Positions 27,180-36,084 of a stretch of DNA of 64,000 nt are shown here, piece by piece. This DNA is from Argonema antarcticum A004/B2. GTDB taxonomy: Bacteria; Cyanobacteriota; Cyanobacteriia; Cyanobacteriales; Aerosakkonemataceae. Every line of letters starts with the position of its first letter. The stretch's first letter is position 1. Below the pieces are notes generated by a model, which had not been told where the DNA came from, made no database searches, and saw only the letters and a list, made by a program, of their open reading frames with translations. A program made the translations under genes and the position numbers. The DNA is taken from contig NZ_JAIQZN010000004.1 of assembly GCF_023333585.1 (NCBI RefSeq), forward strand, positions 88,104-152,103, written 5' to 3'.

Positions 27180-29225
27180 TCAGCACTTTGCTATATTGGC
27201 TAAATTTCGCAGGGTTTGAGTTACCAGCACGAATAAGCTCTGCCAGTCTCCGGGTTGTGGCTGACGAAATAGTCGCATGGTCGGATACCAGGGACTGTCC
27301 TGTCGGTGAAGCATCCAACGCCAATCCGAGTCAAAAGGCAGCAATACCCAAACTTGTTTACCCAAAGCTCCAGCTAAATGAGCAACAGATGTGTCTATGG
27401 TGATGACTAAATCCAACTGCGCTACGATCGCAGCTGTGTCGGCGAAGTCGTTGAGCAGATGACTCAAATTTTGCACGCAGGCTGTTTGCCGCAATAGGAT
27501 TAGATCTTGTTCTTGGGGGTCTTTTTCAAGGCTGTAAAATGCAATTCCCGGTATATCTGTCAGTTTGAGGAAGTGAGAGAGGGGAGACGATCGCAACTCG
27601 GCAGTCTTACCGCTAGAGTAGGTTGCCCAGACAATTCCCACTTTCAGTTTACTTTCAGAAGGAATTTCCAGTTCAATAGAAGATTCCGGCGGTGCTAGAT
27701 AGGGAATTTGTGCGGGTACGTTTTCCAAGGTTGTACCCAATATCCACGGTAAGCTCATTAATGGTGCGTGAACGTCAAATTCAGGCAAAGTAGTATCCTG
27801 TACGATTAGTCGATCGATACAGGAAATACTCTCCAACAAGCGAATCAGCGATCGCGGACAATCCACTATCAGGCGACCACCATAAGCTGCTACTAAAGGA
27901 GCATAACGAATAAACTGAATCGTATCTCCTAACCCTTGCTCGGCGTGGAGTAGAATCGTTCGACCTTCGAGGCGAGATCCATCCCACAAAGGCTGAGGAA
28001 ACTGACGAGGCGGCGTTTCTCCCCCTAACCAGCGGCTCTCGTACTCGGCAAATCCACGCTGTAAATCCCCCGCCAGCAGTAGGAGATAAGCTCTACTAAA
28101 GCGATCGCTCGGATTGAGTTGGCTGTTGGGTTGCAAGTAGGCTATTGCCTTTTCTACCTTGCCTTGAAATAGAAGTGCATGGGCTAGGTTGTTCTGGGTC
28201 ATTGCTAGCTTGGGATTCAGAGCTAAGGCTTGACGATAGCAGACTAGAGCTTCCTCTATCTCCCCCCCATCCTCCAACGCATTGCCCAAGTTATTATAAA
28301 ACTCTGCCTGGTGAGGATTTAAAGCCAAAGCTTGACGGTAGCAGGCTAGAGCTTCCTGTAACTGCTTCTGCTGTTTCATCACGCCGCCCAAGTTGCTGTA
28401 AGCTTCGGCATAGTTTGGATCGAGGGCTAAGGCTTGTCGATAGCAAGTAATAGCTTCTTCTAGCTTTCCCAAATCTTTAAGCGTAACGCCCAAGTTGCTG
28501 TAAAGTACAGGATTATCTGGTTCCTGAACCAAAGCTTTCTGATAGCAATCAACAGCTTCTACTAGGCGACGCTGTTTGTACATAGCACCGCCCAAGTTAT
28601 TATAAAGTAGGGCATCATCTGGTTTGAGCGCTAAGGCTTGCTGATAGCAGATAATGGCTTCTTCTAGCTCACCTTGCCCTAACCATACACTGCCCAAATT
28701 GCTATAAGCGTCATCATAATTTGGATCGATAGTCAAGGCTTGATTGTAATAAGTAGTTGCCTCTGCCAATAATCCTTGTTCTTGAAGGACGATTCCCAGG
28801 CGATTGTGAAGTTCGGCATAGTTTGGTTCGAGCAATATAGCTTGCTGGTAGCAAGCGGTTGCTTCTGGCAACCGACCTTGTTCTTGCAGCGCCTTGCCCA
28901 GATTGTAGTACGCTCCAGCATGATTTGGTTCGAGTGCCAAAGTTTGTTGGTAGCAGACTAGAGCTTCCTCGACACGATTCTGCTCTTGCAGCGCCATGCC
29001 CAAATTGTAATGAAAGTCTGCCACTCCAGGCGCAACTTCGATCGCTTTGCGAAAACATTCAATGGCTAGCTCGTGTTTACCAAGTCCAGTGGCTGTTATC
29101 CCAAGTAATTGGAGCGCGTCGATATTATATGGCTCTTTTTGTAGAATTTGGCTATATATCTGCTCGGCTTGAGATAACCGACCAGCTTGATAATGTTGGA
29201 GAGCAGTTAATAAGCTGCTACGCAT
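27180..29225 (-). CDS. TPR protein with C-terminal GT9-like glycosyltransferase domain
   Basis: 681 residues. Residues 1-380 are about eleven TPR units with the pattern EEAIxCYQQALALxPNYAEAYxNLG. Residues about 390-670 form a glycosyltransferase-like domain seen in TPR proteins of this type, with ILLHAEQGLGDTIQFIRYAP, KVGIVWATYSSG and the donor-site-like LDLVITIDTSVAHLAGALGK. Likely role is transfer or binding of sugars on proteins or surface glycans, not certain. The first five codons (MRSSL) lie inside a MITE-like element, so the present start may have been supplied by its insertion. Confidence 0.88.
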   Translation of the reverse strand: MRSSLLTALQHYQAGRLSQAEQIYSQILQKEPYNIDALQLLGITATGLGKHELAIECFRKAIEVAPGVADFHYNLGMALQEQNRVEEALVCYQQTLALEPNHAGAYYNLGKALQEQGRLPEATACYQQAILLEPNYAELHNRLGIVLQEQGLLAEATTYYNQALTIDPNYDDAYSNLGSVWLGQGELEEAIICYQQALALKPDDALLYNNLGGAMYKQRRLVEAVDCYQKALVQEPDNPVLYSNLGVTLKDLGKLEEAITCYRQALALDPNYAEAYSNLGGVMKQQKQLQEALACYRQALALNPHQAEFYNNLGNALEDGGEIEEALVCYRQALALNPKLAMTQNNLAHALLFQGKVEKAIAYLQPNSQLNPSDRFSRAYLLLLAGDLQRGFAEYESRWLGGETPPRQFPQPLWDGSRLEGRTILLHAEQGLGDTIQFIRYAPLVAAYGGRLIVDCPRSLIRLLESISCIDRLIVQDTTLPEFDVHAPLMSLPWILGTTLENVPAQIPYLAPPESSIELEIPSESKLKVGIVWATYSSGKTAELRSSPLSHFLKLTDIPGIAFYSLEKDPQEQDLILLRQTACVQNLSHLLNDFADTAAIVAQLDLVITIDTSVAHLAGALGKQVWVLLPFDSDWRWMLHRQDSPWYPTMRLFRQPQPGDWQSLFVLVTQTLRNLANIAKC

Positions 29226-29337
29226 TTAATTTGTATGTTTAGCGGGAGTGGGAGAGTGGGGGAGTGGGGGAGTGGGAGAGGAATTGAAGGTTTGATTGCC
29301 GGATTAGAAATATCCGAATTAGATGCGTGTTAGCTTA
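29211..29337 (+). mobile_element. MITE-like repeat family 3, left copy (TAAGCT ends)
   Basis: 127 bp, starting TAAGCTGCTACGCATTTAAT and ending GCGTGTTAGCTTA. The termini are imperfect inverted repeats of about 23 bp. Inside are GGGAGAGTG-type octamers. It is identical by eye to the reverse complement of 31866-31992. It overlaps the start codon of the TPR gene. Confidence 0.88.
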
Positions 29338-29639
29338 AAGACTCTTTCAATTTTAGATTTTAGATTTTAGATTTTAGATTGGGGAGTAGGAAAGAGGGAA
29401 GTATAGGGGAATTTTAGATTTTAGATTTTATTTCAATTTGAAATCTGAAATCTAAAATTTTAAATTCTGCCCCTTCTTACCCCCTCCCCTCTGCCCTAGC
29501 CTCCGATCGCCACATCTAAGATAAATGTAGCGATCGCCTGGTAACGGTGCAACAAGGCTTCTGGGCGATCGCTTTACAGGTTAAAGCGATCGTGCCTAGA
29601 AGGCGTAGTGCCGGTAACGTTTCGCGTCGGGGTGACCCT
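29338..29639. repeat. AT-rich ATTTTAG heptamer region
   Basis: Several tandem ATTTTAG units near 29350-29380 and 29410-29432, with the complementary sequence AAATCTAAAATTTTAAATT near 29445-29467, so long AT-rich hairpins are possible. Then comes a pyrimidine tract (CCCCTCCCCTCTGCC) and two HIP1-type sites before the sir stop. No gene. Confidence 0.7.
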
Positions 29640-31667
29640 TCACGAGGGCTGTGAGTCTGAATTAGCGTTTAAATACGCTTCGATCGCCTCGGTTGCTAAC
29701 TCAACGACAGGCTTGCCTTGACTGACGGCAATTTCCTTAAGACGTTGATAAACATCATCGCGAACTGTGACGCGACGCCGAATTTTAGTAACAGCAGCTG
29801 TGGTTTCCGAAGGTGTCTCCGAAAGTGTCTCGACTATAGTCTCGCCCATAAAAGAAGAAGCAGAATGACCGTTGGTTAACTCTAGCGTAACTGGCGCTGA
29901 TTCGTAGGTAGCAGTAAAGGTTCTAAGCGCCTCTAAACCTACTCTATGACAAAAGTCGCCAAAACTTTCGGATTTTTCCGGCTTTTGTTGTTCTTTCTTG
30001 AAATAAACAAACAGCGGTTCTAAGGTTGCTTCGAGATTCTGGATATCCAACTTCTCGATGTAAGGTTCTGCCAAACGAGTCTGATGGGGGTCAGCACCCA
30101 GCCAAAGTTGGTAAACGTTTGGAGATCTGCCGACGAAGCCGAGTTCGGCCAGATAAGGACGAGCGCAGCCGTTGGGGCAACCTGTCATCCGCACGACGAA
30201 GTGTTCTTCTGACAATCCTACTTTGACTAGCAGGGCCCGAATTCGCTCCAGGATACCGGGCATAGCTCGTTCCGATTCGGTGGTTGCCAAACCGCACGTG
30301 GGTAGCGCAGGACAAGCCATTGAGTAACGCACGAGCGGGTCGAGTTCTGACTCCATTTTGACACCGCTGCGATCGAGAATCTGCTGAATTTCCCGCTTCT
30401 GCCCTGGTGCGATATCGCAGATAATCAGATTTTGATGGGGTGTCAGGCGAATGGGCAGCTGAAATTTCTGTACTATTTCCCGCAGGGCGCTTCTGAGTTT
30501 CAGGTTGCCTTCATCTTTGACGCGGCCATTTTCGATCGAAATCCCCACAAAAAGCTTGCCATCTCCCTGTTCTTGCCAACCCAGGAAGTCTAGATATTTC
30601 CATTCTGGCAGCGGCTTTAAGGGTTGGATCTGTTTGCCAAAGTAGCCTTCTACTGTAGTGCGGAATTTATCGACGCCCCAGTCTTCGAGCAGATATTTCA
30701 TCCGCGCATGACGCCTGTCGGTGCGATCGCCATTATCTCGCTGTGTGGCTACGATCGCTTTCACCAAGTCATAGACATCTTCCTTCGCCACATAGCCAAT
30801 TGCATCCGCTAGACGCGGGAAAGTCTCTTCTTTATTGTGGGTGCGTCCCAGTCCGCCACCGGCGAAAACGTTAAATCCCTCTAACTCTCCCCGGTTATTG
30901 GTAATTACCACTAAACTGAGGTCTTGAGAGAACAGGTCAACCGAATTATCTCCCGGCACGGTGACGCTACACTTGAACTTCCGGGGCATATAGTTAGGGC
31001 CGTAAATCGGCTCTTCCTTTTCCTCGAAGTTAGTGCCTTTGTCGTTGCGCTGCCTTGCGGCTACTGCTTCTGGGTTTTCTTCCCCAGTGACAAATTTTTC
31101 CCCATCCAACCAAATTTCGTAGTAAGCGCCAGTCTGAGGAGTTAGCAAGTCAGCGATGTTGTCTGCGTACTCCCAGGCATATTTATATTCCTGGCTATTC
31201 TTAAAGGGTGCCGGTGGTGCCATGACGTTGCGGTTAAGGTCGCCGCAAGCCCCCAAAGTTGACCCCATACTTTTGATGATCGCAGCGAGTGTGGCTTTGA
31301 GATTTTTCTTTAAAATGCCGTGCAGCTGAAACCCTTGACGGGTGGTTACTCGTAGGGTATTGTTTCCATATTCCCCGCTCAGCCGATCCAGGGTAAGATA
31401 CAGCTGCGGCGGAATGAAGCCGCCCGGACTGCGGGTACGCAGCATGAACTGATAGTCCTTCTCCTGACCCTTAACCCGATTATCGCGGTTGTCCTGCTGG
31501 TAAGACCCGTGAAACTTTAGAATCTGAGTGGCGTCTTCGGTGAAACTATTCGTGTCTTGCAGTATCTCAGTGGCAACGGGTTCCCGCAAATAATTACTGC
31601 GTTCTTTAAGTCCTTCCACTTTGGAAAGCTTGGGAACCGGAGGAGTTTGAGTCGGAGTCTGGGTCAT
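29640..31667 (-). CDS. sir: Ferredoxin-dependent sulfite reductase with extra C-terminal domain
   Basis: Reduces sulfite to sulfide with six electrons from ferredoxin (EC 1.8.7.1), the last reductive step of sulfate assimilation. 675 residues. The siroheme/[4Fe-4S] ligands are in [20 protein letters not shown] (near 450) and [19 protein letters not shown] (near 493). The nitrite/sulfite reductase repeats with [13 protein letters not shown] and [15 protein letters not shown] are present. The catalytic body ends near residue 560-580. The remaining residues include a ribbon-helix-helix-like segment ([19 protein letters not shown] then [19 protein letters not shown]), unusual for this enzyme. The gene is flanked by inverted 127-bp repeats. 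Confidence 0.96.
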   Translation of the reverse strand: MTQTPTQTPPVPKLSKVEGLKERSNYLREPVATEILQDTNSFTEDATQILKFHGSYQQDNRDNRVKGQEKDYQFMLRTRSPGGFIPPQLYLTLDRLSGEYGNNTLRVTTRQGFQLHGILKKNLKATLAAIIKSMGSTLGACGDLNRNVMAPPAPFKNSQEYKYAWEYADNIADLLTPQTGAYYEIWLDGEKFVTGEENPEAVAARQRNDKGTNFEEKEEPIYGPNYMPRKFKCSVTVPGDNSVDLFSQDLSLVVITNNRGELEGFNVFAGGGLGRTHNKEETFPRLADAIGYVAKEDVYDLVKAIVATQRDNGDRTDRRHARMKYLLEDWGVDKFRTTVEGYFGKQIQPLKPLPEWKYLDFLGWQEQGDGKLFVGISIENGRVKDEGNLKLRSALREIVQKFQLPIRLTPHQNLIICDIAPGQKREIQQILDRSGVKMESELDPLVRYSMACPALPTCGLATTESERAMPGILERIRALLVKVGLSEEHFVVRMTGCPNGCARPYLAELGFVGRSPNVYQLWLGADPHQTRLAEPYIEKLDIQNLEATLEPLFVYFKKEQQKPEKSESFGDFCHRVGLEALRTFTATYESAPVTLELTNGHSASSFMGETIVETLSETPSETTAAVTKIRRRVTVRDDVYQRLKEIAVSQGKPVVELATEAIEAYLNANSDSQPS

Positions 31668-31865
31668 GGGAACTGTGAGTGCGAGTTTAAATTATGTATT
31701 TTAACCAGGTGTTCGTTGCCGCCACAGACTGATTGGATGGTTGAACCCTGATTTTGTGAAGACCGATATTCCGGTCGGAATTATGCACAATACCATAATT
31801 TTAACACGATTAAAAGCTGGGGCTTTGGATTTTTGGATGAAAGGATTTTGAATTGGGTGCGGTGA

Positions 31866-31992
31866 TAAGCTAACACGCATCTAATTCGGATATTTCTAAT
31901 CCGGCAATCAAACCTTCAATTCCTCTCCCACTCCCCCACTCCCCCACTCTCCCACTCCCGCTAAACATACAAATTAAATGCGTAGCAGCTTA
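31866..31992 (-). mobile_element. MITE-like repeat family 3, right copy
   Basis: 127 bp, reverse complement of 29211-29337 with no difference seen. It therefore also contains an ATG CGT AGC AGC sequence, here not leading into a TPR gene. Confidence 0.88.
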
Positions 31993-32445
31993 TGTAGTTG
32001 GTTGGCAGAAAGAGTCCTCCTTGTCCCCGATCGGCACCTTACCATAAATAGTAAAGATTTATTAAGCAATGTCAATAAATCTTGCAATGATTCTCATAAA
32101 AGTTCATAATCAAATTTGAACAGAAATGTTGAGCTATGTTCTTAACCCTACCCATAACGCAAGTTTGGGTACAGTTAGCGAAACCAATATAATTGCTTAG
32201 CATCCTTGTTTTCGATACAATCTTTCTCAGTACAGCATTAAGTTGGCACGACGCACAAGTTTTTGTTTCACGGGAGTGTTCGAGGGCAAAAATTCCCAAG
32301 ACACGCTGAGAACGCCAGTTTTTCCGGTAACGCTAAATTTATTAGCGAAAAAATACCTAACTATAATATTTGATTTAGTTAGGGTGCGTTCAATTAAAAG
32401 ACTCACTTCTTTTAGTCCACTCGCTAATTTTCAGGAGTATTGGCA
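31993..32445. other. Intergenic region, no gene recognised
   Basis: About 450 bp of mostly AT-rich unique DNA. Short open frames exist on both strands (for example 32072-32299 minus), but none has protein-like composition or a good ribosome-binding site. A ribosome-binding site AGGAGT at 32433-32438 serves the next gene. Confidence 0.6.
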
Positions 32446-32934
32446 ATGTTTGGTTTTATCAAAAACTTTTTTGGCGGAATATTAGGCTTTTTTGGTGGCA
32501 TTTTTAGCTTCGGGAAATCCAAGAAGCAAGACAAATCAAACGCTCTAAAAACTCGTAAGGGTGGATACTACCTAGAATTGGATGAATCGCAAGTCCCTAA
32601 GACAGATAATGGGAGTAAACCTGCTGCCGCCAAGGCAGTGAAAACAGAGTCAGAGCCAGCGCCAAAGCCAGAACCGGCTAAAACTCCAGCCGCAGTAGCT
32701 ACAGCTGCACCTGCTAAAGTGGAATCAGCGCCAAAGCCGGAACCAGCAAAAGCAGCTGCACCCGCAGCCAGTGCTAACGGAAAAAAAGAACCCCAGGCAA
32801 AACCGACATTTGCTGCCAATGATTTGTCTATTGTCTCAAACACAAACGGTCGCCGACGTCCGGGTGCTAATATGAACTCGTTCCTGGATATGGCTCGTCA
32901 GGTGAAAACCTCTAGTGCAGCGCGGCAGAAATAA
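32446..32934 (+). CDS. Small protein with glycine/phenylalanine-rich N-terminus and Ala-Pro-rich linker
   Basis: 162 residues from ATG 32446, positioned by AGGAGT seven bases upstream. The N-terminal segment MFGFIKNFFGGILGFFGGIF is amphipathic or membrane-associating, followed by GGYYLELDES. The middle (about 50-115) is low-complexity Ala-Pro-Lys-Glu (for example KPEPAKAAAPAASANGKKEP). The C-terminal conserved part is RRRPGANMNSFLDMARQV. Similar proteins occur in cyanobacteria without known function. The last eight codons (TSSAARQK) and the stop lie inside a family-2 MITE-like element. Confidence 0.75.
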   Translation: MFGFIKNFFGGILGFFGGIFSFGKSKKQDKSNALKTRKGGYYLELDESQVPKTDNGSKPAAAKAVKTESEPAPKPEPAKTPAAVATAAPAKVESAPKPEPAKAAAPAASANGKKEPQAKPTFAANDLSIVSNTNGRRRPGANMNSFLDMARQVKTSSAARQK

Positions 32935-33025
32935 CCCCCCAGTTCATAAGTAGTTAAATGCCTGAAACTCAAAGGATTTTTGACTTTTGAATGAGTGACT
33001 TTTGACTTCCGCTCTTCGGCACTAG
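32912..33025 (+). mobile_element. MITE-like repeat family 2, copy 2
   Basis: 114 bp, CTAGTGC...GCACTAG ends, similar over its length to 10266-10378. It supplies the last codons and stop of the upstream plus-strand gene and the stop codon (TAG within CTAG) of the convergent minus-strand gene. Confidence 0.82.
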
Positions 33026-34107
33026 GTAGGGCTTGAGGGAAAATATCTGAGGAAGACTAGACCGCTATACAATTGGAAGGCTGGGTCCCAGTGGGAGTCA
33101 GCCCTCCTCAACAGCTCGATGTGGGATGGAAGACGGTCTAAAAGTTCTGTTCGATCGAGCGCTGTCTCGGCAAACTGGGTGAAATCAGACAAGAGTTTGG
33201 CGTGAGGCAGTTGAGAATTGAGGAACTCGATTAAGCGGTTCCAGTTTCTTCTGTTAGTAGGCATATCCTCTTGAGCGGAAAAATCAATCCCCTGCTGGAA
33301 CTCGTAGGCGCTATCGTAAATTCGCAAAATGGAACGCCTGCTGGGTAGGTGCAGGTCGCAAAATTGGGAGTAGTCTTGGGTTTGTACTTTGCGTTCCAAT
33401 CTCTTGAGAAAGTCGTGATCGACGACTTCTTCAAAGATTGGTAACCGTGCTTGGATAACTTGGCGTACTTCGCTCCATTGAAAGCCAAAGGAACCCATCT
33501 GATTTTTGTCGTTGTAGCAAACGACAGTGGGTTGGGGAGAGAGTGACTGGAAATGGCTGACGCGAAAAATGTTGATTTTTTGAATATCAGCTAGTGTTGC
33601 ACAAAAGTTGGGTATTTTTGCACTGAGCAATTCTTGAGCGTAAAGTCGCAGTTCTCCGATCGCACCTGTACGATATAGCCGCCAACCTCGACTCGGTAGT
33701 AGTAGCCGCGCTTTGTATGGATCGAGGTTCATAATCCGGGCAAAACTTTTGGCGGCTTGGGTTTTGGCTTCGCTGTCGATCGGTTCTAAAATTAAGACGC
33801 CTAATTGAGTATTGTTGGGGTCGGTTTTAGCTTGGACGATCGCTTCTTGGCGTCGTTGTTTTTCATTTTTTTCCAGACGCTGCAATCCTTGGCGAGATCC
33901 AGCCATAATCTTGGCGATCGTTGTGCTACACAGCAGCTGGCGATAAGTTTTTTCTGCCGCTTCTGATTTGCCAGTTACTTCGTGCAGGCGTGCGATGTAA
34001 AATTGCACCCAAGGGTTTTCGGGCGATTCTTTGACCAGTTGTTTGAGTAAGCGGGCTGCTTCTCGATAATCTTTGCTCTCAAACGCTGCTGCGACTCGAT
34101 CGATCAT
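33022..34107 (-). CDS. TPR-like cyanobacterial protein, unknown function
   Basis: 361 residues. The N-terminal 75 residues form two TPR-like helical pairs (AAAFESKDYREAARLLKQLV and PWVQFYIARLHEVTGKSEAA). A conserved but uncharacterised domain follows with LGVLILEPIDSEAKTQAAKS, FARIMNLDPYKARLLLPSRG and WRLYRTGAIGELRLYAQEL. Proteins with this arrangement are common in cyanobacteria. It is 47 bp from rsmE on the same strand and probably co-transcribed with it. Its stop codon lies in the terminal CTAG of a MITE-like element. Confidence 0.8.
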   Translation of the reverse strand: MIDRVAAAFESKDYREAARLLKQLVKESPENPWVQFYIARLHEVTGKSEAAEKTYRQLLCSTTIAKIMAGSRQGLQRLEKNEKQRRQEAIVQAKTDPNNTQLGVLILEPIDSEAKTQAAKSFARIMNLDPYKARLLLPSRGWRLYRTGAIGELRLYAQELLSAKIPNFCATLADIQKINIFRVSHFQSLSPQPTVVCYNDKNQMGSFGFQWSEVRQVIQARLPIFEEVVDHDFLKRLERKVQTQDYSQFCDLHLPSRRSILRIYDSAYEFQQGIDFSAQEDMPTNRRNWNRLIEFLNSQLPHAKLLSDFTQFAETALDRTELLDRLPSHIELLRRADSHWDPAFQLYSGLVFLRYFPSSPT

Positions 34108-34154
34108 GGCTTAAAAAAGTATATAAAAAGGTGGGTTGTTTGCTGATTTACGCT

Positions 34155-35039
34155 TTACCCTTCTTTCTTCATTATTGTTCCCATTTCTGAGGTTCCTGCT
34201 ACCAGGGACAGGGCGACAATCGGTGCAAGTACGGCTGTAAGGATGCGGCGACCGAGAGAAACTGGTTGGAAAGAGGCGGCGCAAGCTTTTTCTATCTCTG
34301 CATCTGTCCATCCTCCCTCTGGCCCGGTGGCGATCGTTAGTGCTGTTAGTGCTGAGTGGGGAGTGGGGAGTGCTGAGTGCTGAGTGCTGAGTGGGGAGTG
34401 GGGAGTGGGGAGTGGGGAGTGCTGAGTGCTGAGTGCTGAGTGCTGAGTAGGGAGTGCTGAGTGGGGAGTGTGGATTAGGCAATCGAGTAAATGGGGATAG
34501 TCGCCACGCGCAACGCAGATATATTGGGAAGTGGGGACTGGGGAATTCTCCTCTACAGCACTGTTTGATTCTTGACAAAATGCTAAAGCTGTGTTGTAAG
34601 AAACGGGATCGAGAATTGTTGGCACAATTTGGCGTTCTGATTGTTCGGCTGCTTCAGTGACAATCCGCCGCCAGCGTTCTAGTTTTTGGGGGCTGGGTTT
34701 GAGCAGGGTGCGATCGCTTATTGTCGGTATTATACAAGTTACCCCCAGTTCTGTAACCTGACGGACAACATCGTCAAATCCGTTTCCTTTCGGCAAGGCT
34801 ACCATGAGGGTGACGGCTACTGGTAACTCAGTTTGGACAGAAATCGGCTCTAAGATTTCCGCTTGCTCTCCTTGTAGTTTAGCCAACCACCATTGTCCTT
34901 GTCCGTTCATGGCAATAAAGCGATCGCCTGTTTCCAACCGCAACACTCGACTGAGGTAGTGCTGTTGCGGCGCAGTTAGGGAAATTTGCCGATCTTGGAG
35001 TTGGGAGGGTGCGATCGCCAACCGTTGCAACTGAGTCAA
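34155..35039 (-). CDS. rsmE: 16S rRNA (uracil(1498)-N3)-methyltransferase with repeat insertion
   Basis: SPOUT-family methyltransferase, 294 residues (usual about 240-250). N-terminal PUA-like part with HYLSRVLRLETGDRFIAMNG; then MVALPKGNGFDDVVRQVTEL, GVTCIIPTISDRT, RWRRIVTEAAEQSERQIVP. The SAM-binding knot IATGPEGGWTDAEIEKA and LGRRILTAVLAPIVALSLVA is intact. Between them, residues about 188-231 are a repeat-derived insertion with seven-residue periodicity (HSALSTQ, HSPLPTP). ATG 35039. The insertion lies in a loop just before the knot, so activity may be kept. Confidence 0.93.
   Translation of the reverse strand: MTQLQRLAIAPSQLQDRQISLTAPQQHYLSRVLRLETGDRFIAMNGQGQWWLAKLQGEQAEILEPISVQTELPVAVTLMVALPKGNGFDDVVRQVTELGVTCIIPTISDRTLLKPSPQKLERWRRIVTEAAEQSERQIVPTILDPVSYNTALAFCQESNSAVEENSPVPTSQYICVARGDYPHLLDCLIHTPHSALPTQHSALSTQHSPLPTPHSPLSTQHSALPTPHSALTALTIATGPEGGWTDAEIEKACAASFQPVSLGRRILTAVLAPIVALSLVAGTSEMGTIMKKEG
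34345..34475 (-). repeat. Heptamer array inside rsmE (GTGCTGA/GTGGGGA)
   Basis: About 18 heptamers of two types, in frame with rsmE because three heptamers equal seven codons. Sequences of the same kind are intergenic elsewhere (19935-19960, 63340-63380). Confidence 0.92.
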
Positions 35040-35132
35040 TCTATATCTCCAGAGCTATCAAAATTTAATCTTAAAATAAACAAATATTAACTTTCATATA
35101 CTAACCTATCTATTGGTTGTGAGGGATTAGTC

Positions 35133-35840
35133 TTGGAAGTTCTTAAAGCTGTTTTATCAGCGTTATTTTTGCTGCTAATGGGAGATTTTATCTCCACATT
35201 TCTTTATCATGTTCCTGAGCATATTTTTGGTAAATTTCATACCTTAGTTCATCACGGTCAGAAGCATCGCAGCTTCATTTATTATGCTGTAATAACCAGG
35301 AATCCGCTAGTTCTGATTCATGGATTTCTGGGTGTACTTCCTTATTTAATTTTTTTACCCTGGCTTTGGCAGATATCTCCTGGTGGAACTATTATGGGAC
35401 TTTTGGTAGCTGAACTCCATGTTTTGTGGAGGCATATTCCTATAACTGAAGATAAGAGATCTAAGATTATTGAACGCCTCTGCAATTTTTTGTATATCAC
35501 AACTCCTGAGCGGCATTGGCTTCATCACAAGAATGCAAATGTTGCTTATGGAGATATTTTTACATTTTACGATAAACCCGCGCAAAAATGGTTGAGATTT
35601 TTGGGTTACTTAAGAGAAAAAAGTTTACTGGTTTGGGAGTTGGTTAAGTGCGATCGCGCAGGATCTCCCTTGTCTCCATTAAAACCTGTCCCAGCATATT
35701 TTTGCCACTGCCATCAGCCCCGCAACCCCAGTAGTAATCGATCGGTGAATTTTCGACTATGGGTTCATCGCCTGTGGAGACTAGCACTTCGCGGATGTCG
35801 GCATGAGTCTCGAATTTTCGCAGCACTGCTTGCCGCATGA
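35133..35840 (+). CDS. Fatty acid hydroxylase/sterol desaturase-like membrane protein
   Basis: 235 residues from TTG 35133, with GAGGGA six bases upstream. Hydrophobic helices lie at about 5-25 and 55-95, with histidine clusters HVPEHIFGKFHTLVHHGQKH (about 26-45) and ERHWLHHKNAN (about 130-140), as in di-iron hydroxylases of the sterol desaturase superfamily. The family-like part ends near residue 171 (EKSLLVWELVKC). The last 65 residues are read antisense to the 3' end of the convergent NADAR gene, so the original C-terminus is probably lost. Confidence 0.72.
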   Translation: MEVLKAVLSALFLLLMGDFISTFLYHVPEHIFGKFHTLVHHGQKHRSFIYYAVITRNPLVLIHGFLGVLPYLIFLPWLWQISPGGTIMGLLVAELHVLWRHIPITEDKRSKIIERLCNFLYITTPERHWLHHKNANVAYGDIFTFYDKPAQKWLRFLGYLREKSLLVWELVKCDRAGSPLSPLKPVPAYFCHCHQPRNPSSNRSVNFRLWVHRLWRLALRGCRHESRIFAALLAA

Positions 35841-36084
35841 TATCATCTTTTACATCATTCCAATCGGGACGGAGGGGACGAGTGCGATCGCGTCCCATTG
35901 TCGCTGCATCTTTTGGCGTTTTCACCTGGCGAATTTGCTCTACGTGCGGTGTTCCGACAAATTTTTGTGCTTGAAAATAGTGTTCGCTGGTGGGCCAATA
36001 AACGCCATCCAACTCAAAGCCGTGGGCTGAAAAGTTGGAGAAACAGCCGTATTCTTCGCGAGTGCTGTAAAAGTAAATAGCCAT
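35644..36084 (-). CDS. NADAR-family protein (YbiA-like N-glycosidase)
   Basis: 146 residues, a complete NADAR domain. Motifs: YGCFSNFSAHGFELDGVYWP and TSEHYFQAQKF (about 12-42), PDWNDVKDDIMRQAVLRKF (about 73-91), LVSTGDEPIVENSPIDYYWG then CGADGSGKNMLGQVLM (about 100-135). NADAR enzymes cleave N-glycosidic bonds of ADP-ribose-like or riboflavin-intermediate substrates; NADAR domains in DarG1-type antitoxins remove ADP-ribose from guanine in DNA. It is divergent from a helicase-DarT-ARH operon, with a 179-bp gap, which favours the DNA de-ADP-ribosylation role over riboflavin quality control; this is inference. Confidence 0.9.
   Translation of the reverse strand: MAIYFYSTREEYGCFSNFSAHGFELDGVYWPTSEHYFQAQKFVGTPHVEQIRQVKTPKDAATMGRDRTRPLRPDWNDVKDDIMRQAVLRKFETHADIREVLVSTGDEPIVENSPIDYYWGCGADGSGKNMLGQVLMETREILRDRT

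Noticed and set aside
32072..32299. 75-residue minus-strand ORF
   Set aside because: Cysteine-rich but without a ribosome-binding site, conserved pattern or partner; probably chance in AT-rich DNA.
34111..34578. 155-residue frame overlapping the rsmE repeat
   Set aside because: It reads the heptamers in another frame (STPYSALSTQHSAL) and has no independent support.
35644..36084. NADAR protein as a riboflavin-pathway N-glycosidase only
   Set aside because: Possible, but no riboflavin genes are nearby, and a divergent DarT operon makes the DNA ADP-ribose role the better reading.
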